Shown here one piece after another: positions 60,269 to 64,000 of a stretch of 64,000 nt of DNA (position 1 is its first letter; the number at the start of each line of letters is the position of its first letter). Location of the stretch: positions 1-64,000 of the forward strand of contig CALSNA010000001.1 of NCBI GenBank assembly GCA_943787595.1, in the 5' to 3' direction. A program made the position numbers and the translations under genes. This DNA comes from an uncultured Pseudomonadales bacterium. Its GTDB lineage: Bacteria > Pseudomonadota > Gammaproteobacteria > Pseudomonadales > Balneatricaceae. The notes below the pieces were generated by a model. That model was not told the DNA's origin. It searched no databases and worked only from the letters and a program-made list of their open reading frames with translations.

Positions 60269-61474
60269 ATGAATTCGTTATCGCCATCCTTCTCCTGTAC
60301 CATTGGTCATTGGTTAATTCAGCCATTGTGGCTAATAACTCTAATATTGTTGATTCAACCAGCCTTAGCTGCCCAGGCATTGGTACCGAGACCACCTTCG
60401 TTATCCGCGACTGCGTATCTACTAATGGATGCTGACACTGGCGCGATTTTGGTAGCGCACAAAGACGATGTCAAACTGCCTCCAGCTAGTCTAACTAAAA
60501 TGATGACAGCCTATATCTTGGTCTACGAATTGGATAGAGGCAATGTTAGTCTTGATGATGTTGTGCGTATCAGTGAGAAGGCTTGGCGTACTCCTGGGTC
60601 ACGCATGTTTGTCCAAGAAGGCAAGTTTGTTTCCTTACAAAACCTGATGCGGGGCGTGATAGTTCAATCAGGTAATGATGCTAGCGTAGCCCTGGCTGAG
60701 CATCTAGCCGGTAGTGAAGCAGCCTTTGCTGACCTTATGAACCGTCATGCAGTGCGTCTTGGGATGACTGGATCAAATTTTATTAATGCCACTGGATTGC
60801 CCGACGAAAATCACTATACTACGGCTCGTGACTTAGCCATTTTAGCCCGTGAGATTATTAACGCCTATCCTGAGCACTATAAGGTTTATTCTGAACGCGA
60901 GTTTACTTATAACAAAATTCGTCAACCAAATCGTAATAAATTGCTTTGGCGCGATAGTTCTGTAGATGGACTGAAAACAGGTCATACCGATGCAGCTGGC
61001 TTTTGTTTAGTTGCATCTGCTAAGCGAGATGGTCAGCGGCTGATTTCTGTAGTGATGGGTACTAAGAGTGTTGAAACTAGGGTTCAAGAAAGTCAACGAT
61101 TGCTTGCCTATGGTACGCGTTTCTTCGAAACCTACCCACTTTACGAAGCTGGAATTGAACTGGTTAAAGCAAGGGTTTGGGGAGGATCTGAAGACCATTT
61201 ATCCTTAGGTTTGACCAATAATCTATTGGTTACTATTCCACGTGGCCAGAGCAAATATCTAAAGGGTATTATGGAGTTTGATCAAAATATTGAGACTCCC
61301 TTAACTGCTGGCCAAATTTATGGTCAGGTAAATGTGATGTTGGATGATGAGCTAATCAGTCGGCGTCCGTTAGTAGCCTTGGCTAATATGGATGAAGGTG
61401 GTTTCTTGAAGCGTGTGACTGATCTGATCAGGCGTTCTTTCAACCAACTTATTGAACCTAAACTTGATCATTGA
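60269..61474 (+). CDS. dacA: D-alanyl-D-alanine carboxypeptidase (PBP5/6 type)
   Basis: Removes the terminal D-Ala from peptidoglycan pentapeptides. The 401-residue protein has a signal peptide ending near residue 32, the active-site SLTK (SxxK, about 75), SGN (about 132) and KTG (about 235) motifs, a PBP5 C-terminal beta domain, and a C-terminal amphipathic helix (FLKRVTDLIRRSFNQLIE) that anchors it to the membrane. It precedes ybeD and lipB in the usual order. Confidence 0.95.
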   Translation: MNSLSPSFSCTIGHWLIQPLWLITLILLIQPALAAQALVPRPPSLSATAYLLMDADTGAILVAHKDDVKLPPASLTKMMTAYILVYELDRGNVSLDDVVRISEKAWRTPGSRMFVQEGKFVSLQNLMRGVIVQSGNDASVALAEHLAGSEAAFADLMNRHAVRLGMTGSNFINATGLPDENHYTTARDLAILAREIINAYPEHYKVYSEREFTYNKIRQPNRNKLLWRDSSVDGLKTGHTDAAGFCLVASAKRDGQRLISVVMGTKSVETRVQESQRLLAYGTRFFETYPLYEAGIELVKARVWGGSEDHLSLGLTNNLLVTIPRGQSKYLKGIMEFDQNIETPLTAGQIYGQVNVMLDDELISRRPLVALANMDEGGFLKRVTDLIRRSFNQLIEPKLDH

Positions 61475-61679
61475 GATTTGGGCTTATGTAAGGCCAAGAG
61501 ATTTAAACACTTTGTGCTGCTGGCCTGTAGTGATGTTTCACCAATCAGTATGTTAAGCATAGTAATGTCATAATCGTATTACACTTGTTTTCACTCTTCT
61601 GCCCAAGGTAAAAATTGATGCTAAAGGCTGATAGTCTACATACAGCATCATTTAATTATGGATTCTAACTTGAGATAGT

Positions 61680-61973
61680 ATGCCTAATCAGGTTCATAAT
61701 GGTCGTCACCCAGGCGTACCGAAAATTAAATTTCCCTGCAAAGATTATCCTATCAAAGTGGTGGGGCACAAGACAGAGGATTACAGCCAATGGGTGATTA
61801 ATTCTGTGCAGCGATGGGCTCCTGATCTTGATTTGGACAGCATTGAAGTGATTGATAGTCGAAATCATCGTTTCCAGTCTGTGCGCCTGATGATTTATGT
61901 GCAAAGTATGGGCCAACTGCAGGCCATTCATACACATTTAATAAGCAGTGGTCGTGTAAAAATTGTTATCTGA
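61680..61973 (+). CDS. ybeD: YbeD family (DUF493) protein
   Basis: A 97-residue alpha/beta protein with the YbeD pattern: [12 protein letters not shown] near residue 18 and [13 protein letters not shown] near 62. In E. coli it lies between dacA and lipB, the same place as here. Its ACT-like fold suggests a regulatory role, but the function is not established. Its stop overlaps the lipB start by 11 bases. Confidence 0.9.
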   Translation: MPNQVHNGRHPGVPKIKFPCKDYPIKVVGHKTEDYSQWVINSVQRWAPDLDLDSIEVIDSRNHRFQSVRLMIYVQSMGQLQAIHTHLISSGRVKIVI

Positions 61974-62652
61974 CGATTTCTTGCAAGTTCGAGTTAGGCG
62001 CTTGGGGTTGTATCCATATCAGGCCTGCTTAGAGGCAATGCAGAAATTCACCGGTCAACGCGATGCTGCTACTATGGATGAGATTTGGCTGCTGCAGCAC
62101 CTGCCAGTTTTCTCCCAGGGTCAAGCTGGCAAGCCCGAGCATATATTGTCCCCTGGGGTGATCCCTATAGTACAATCAGATCGTGGTGGTCAAGTGACTT
62201 ACCATGCGCCAGGTCAGCTGGTTGTTTACTTGTTGCTGAATCTTAAGCGCTTGCATTTGGGGGTGCGCCAGTTGGTAAGTATTATGGAGAACTCCATCAT
62301 TGCGTTGTTGCACGAATATGGGATACAGTCCAACATCAAACATGCTGCTCCTGGTGTATATGTGGCTGGACGTAAACTTGCGTCACTTGGATTGCGAGTT
62401 CGTAGAGGCTGTAGTTTCCATGGATTGGCCCTAAATGTGGATATGGATATGCACCCTTTCAAACAAATCAATCCGTGTGGTTATCCAGATCTTTCCATGG
62501 TGCAGTTATGTGATTTGTACCCAGATTGTGATATTGATCGGGTAGAGATAAGCTTACTGGATCAACTATGTCATCATCTGGGCTATAATAAGCGTCTGGA
62601 GTCCATTGTTGTTAATGAAACGCTGATATCAGCACCTATTGGCGCTTGTTAA
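61963..62652 (+). CDS. lipB: Octanoyl-[acyl carrier protein]:protein octanoyltransferase
   Basis: Transfers octanoyl from ACP to lipoyl domains. The 229-residue enzyme shows [34 protein letters not shown] and the catalytic lysine region [24 protein letters not shown]. No ATG fits. The start is TTG 61963, overlapping ybeD, or TTG 61981, and either implies coupling to ybeD. lipA, the next enzyme, follows after a 306-base gap. Confidence 0.94.
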   Translation: MLSDDFLQVRVRRLGLYPYQACLEAMQKFTGQRDAATMDEIWLLQHLPVFSQGQAGKPEHILSPGVIPIVQSDRGGQVTYHAPGQLVVYLLLNLKRLHLGVRQLVSIMENSIIALLHEYGIQSNIKHAAPGVYVAGRKLASLGLRVRRGCSFHGLALNVDMDMHPFKQINPCGYPDLSMVQLCDLYPDCDIDRVEISLLDQLCHHLGYNKRLESIVVNETLISAPIGAC

Positions 62653-62958
62653 GCATATTCACAATGTTTTAATTAAACCAACAGATAAACTCAAACTAGT
62701 GTTATTATTTTGAGTGACATGTGGTTCAGTAAATCATTGTTATACCTGTTTTTCCGTAAGTGTTATTTACTTTAGACAGCCCCGGATAAGGTCGTACGTG
62801 AAGGTTCGACTAGCCACATCTGGGTACAACCCACGTTGTTTGTCATCTTATGGGTTAGACTTGGCTCTAGTGCTGTATTGGCATACATTATTGATGTGTG
62901 GAAGTTCCTTAAATGCACAGAAACTGTTTCATATTTAATATATCTAGACAGGATAACC
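62653..62958. other. Intergenic region lipB-lipA
   Basis: 306 bases without a recognisable gene. A frame upstream of lipA stays open from 62836 but its first 41 codons are not LipA-like. No terminator or riboswitch is recognised. Confidence 0.4.
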
Positions 62959-63915
62959 ATGGTCACTTTAAACAAGGTTAAAACCGGCGTTAAACTACGT
63001 GGTGCAGATAAAGTTGCCCGTATTCCCATCAAAGTGCTACCCACCACAACTATGCCTCGTAAACCAGATTGGTTGCGTATCAGAGTGCCCGCATCCCCAG
63101 CGATTAGTCAGATTAAAAATATATTGCGCAAACATAAACTGGCTTCAGTATGTGAAGAGGCTAGCTGTCCTAACCTGAGCGAATGTTTCAGTCATGGCAC
63201 AGCAACCTTTATGATAATGGGAGAAATATGCACGCGCCGCTGTCCATTCTGTGATGTGGCTCATGGTCGTCCCCATGCTCTTGATAGTGGTGAGCCTATT
63301 GAACTGGCTACTGCTGTAACTGAGATGGCACTAAGGTATGTGGTGATTACTTCCGTTGATCGGGATGACCTGCGTGATGGTGGGGCGCAACACTATGTCG
63401 CTTGTATCAAGGCTATCAATCAACTTGCACCAACCACTAAGATTGAAATACTGGTGCCGGACTTTCGTGGGCGCATGGATATTGCTCTTGATATACTGAA
63501 ACAACATCCACCGCATGTATTTAATCACAACCTTGAGTCAGTACCTCGATTGTACAAAAAGATTCGTCCTGGGTCTGATTATCTCTGGTCATTGAAGTTG
63601 CTGCAGCGATACAAACAGTGCTGCCCCCAAGTATTAACCAAATCAGGCCTGATGGTCGGGTTGGGCGAAAGCAATGAGGAAATTATTCAAGTACTTAGAG
63701 ATTTGCGGGCACACGATGTTGATATGCTGACTCTGGGACAATACTTACAGCCTAGTTCCAGCCATCTGGCTGTTGAGCGATTTATGCCTCCAGCTGAATT
63801 TGACGAGTTGGGCGATATAGCACGTAAGCTTGGCTTCCAGAGTGTCGCTAGCGGGCCATTAGTACGTTCATCGTATCATGCTGATATACAGGCTAGAGGT
63901 GATATTGTTAGCTAG
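62959..63915 (+). CDS. lipA: Lipoyl synthase
   Basis: Radical-SAM enzyme inserting two sulfurs into octanoyl groups. It shows both cluster motifs: [12 protein letters not shown] (auxiliary cluster, CxxxxCxxxxxC) and [10 protein letters not shown] (CxxxCxxC). The block [18 protein letters not shown] and the C-terminal serine region [14 protein letters not shown] are also present. I chose the ATG at 62959 with AGGA 5 bases upstream, giving 318 residues (E. coli 321). The longer frame from 62836 is not homologous. Confidence 0.96.
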   Translation: MVTLNKVKTGVKLRGADKVARIPIKVLPTTTMPRKPDWLRIRVPASPAISQIKNILRKHKLASVCEEASCPNLSECFSHGTATFMIMGEICTRRCPFCDVAHGRPHALDSGEPIELATAVTEMALRYVVITSVDRDDLRDGGAQHYVACIKAINQLAPTTKIEILVPDFRGRMDIALDILKQHPPHVFNHNLESVPRLYKKIRPGSDYLWSLKLLQRYKQCCPQVLTKSGLMVGLGESNEEIIQVLRDLRAHDVDMLTLGQYLQPSSSHLAVERFMPPAEFDELGDIARKLGFQSVASGPLVRSSYHADIQARGDIVS

Positions 63916-64000
63916 CTGGATCAGCTACTTGTTAGAACAATGATGGAACTCTGTCCAAGTGTTCTGAAGTAAGTTGGATTCGCCAGATGCTGTGAGTAAA

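Noticed and set aside
62836-62958. Longer LipA start at 62836
   Set aside because: The 41-residue extension is hydrophobic and not LipA-like, and the ATG at 62959 has a good ribosome site.

Overview
The window looks like a chromosomal segment of a gammaproteobacterium. The gene pairings point that way: mreBCD next to yhdP, gatCAB, tsaC-dprA / def-fmt / trkA, aroK-aroB beside a hof/pil cluster and a divergent PBP1a gene, epmA-efp / epmB, serB / ytjB-like / parC, and rlpA-dacA-ybeD-lipB-lipA. The base composition is moderately AT-rich. Intergenic gaps are long, several genes are broken, and genes usually found in these blocks are absent: no maf or rng between mreD and yhdP, no lysM gene beside dprA, no rsmB between fmt and trkA. 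I read this as a lineage in reductive evolution, such as a host-associated or recently restricted bacterium. The species is not identified.

Layout. 1-2.6 kb: the magnesium channel gene mgtE, then two transposase remnants (IS21-type istB and IS256-type) and a strong hairpin. 2.6-8.7 kb (minus): yhdP, mreD, mreC, mreB. 9-13 kb (plus): gatCAB and ppa. 13.2-17.5 kb (minus): rpmG, rpmB, aroE, hemF, tsaC and a dprA pseudogene. 17.6-22.7 kb (plus): def, fmt, trkA, trkH. 22.9-24.5 kb (minus): aroB, aroK. 24.5-27.2 kb: an AT-rich island holding one unrecognised secreted or membrane-anchored protein. 27.2-30.4 kb (minus): a decayed hofMNOPQ operon. 30.6-33 kb: PBP1a. 33.2-35.5 kb (minus): a HolD-like protein and leuA. 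35.9-46.7 kb (minus): a nine-gene sugar import and oxidation operon under a divergent GbpR-type LysR regulator. 47.9-64 kb: trhP, epmA/efp/epmB, serB, a ytjB-like membrane protein, parC, a nonsense-interrupted LuxR gene, rlpA, dacA, ybeD, lipB and lipA.

How the genes work together. The sugar operon is complete on paper. A ChvE-like binding protein and a GguA/GguB ABC transporter import L-arabinose or D-galactose. A mutarotase, a Gfo/Idh dehydrogenase, an SMP-30 lactonase, an IlvD/Edd dehydratase, a DHDPS-family dehydratase and an aldehyde dehydrogenase then take it to 2-oxoglutarate by the non-phosphorylating route. EpmA, EpmB and EF-P form a complete lysylation set. LipB and LipA make lipoate. 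MreBCD, PBP1a, DacA and RlpA serve the cell wall.

The most notable pattern is coordinated loss of DNA uptake. hofM is frameshifted. hofN has an internal deletion and a stop codon. hofO and hofP appear fused. hofQ is frameshifted. dprA, about 10 kb away, has both a frameshift and a nonsense codon. A LuxR-type regulator has also lost its DNA-binding domain to a single in-frame stop. The best candidate for undescribed biology is the orphan 381-residue protein inserted between aroK and hofQ, which has only a tentative resemblance to CrtC/AttH-like lipocalin enzymes.
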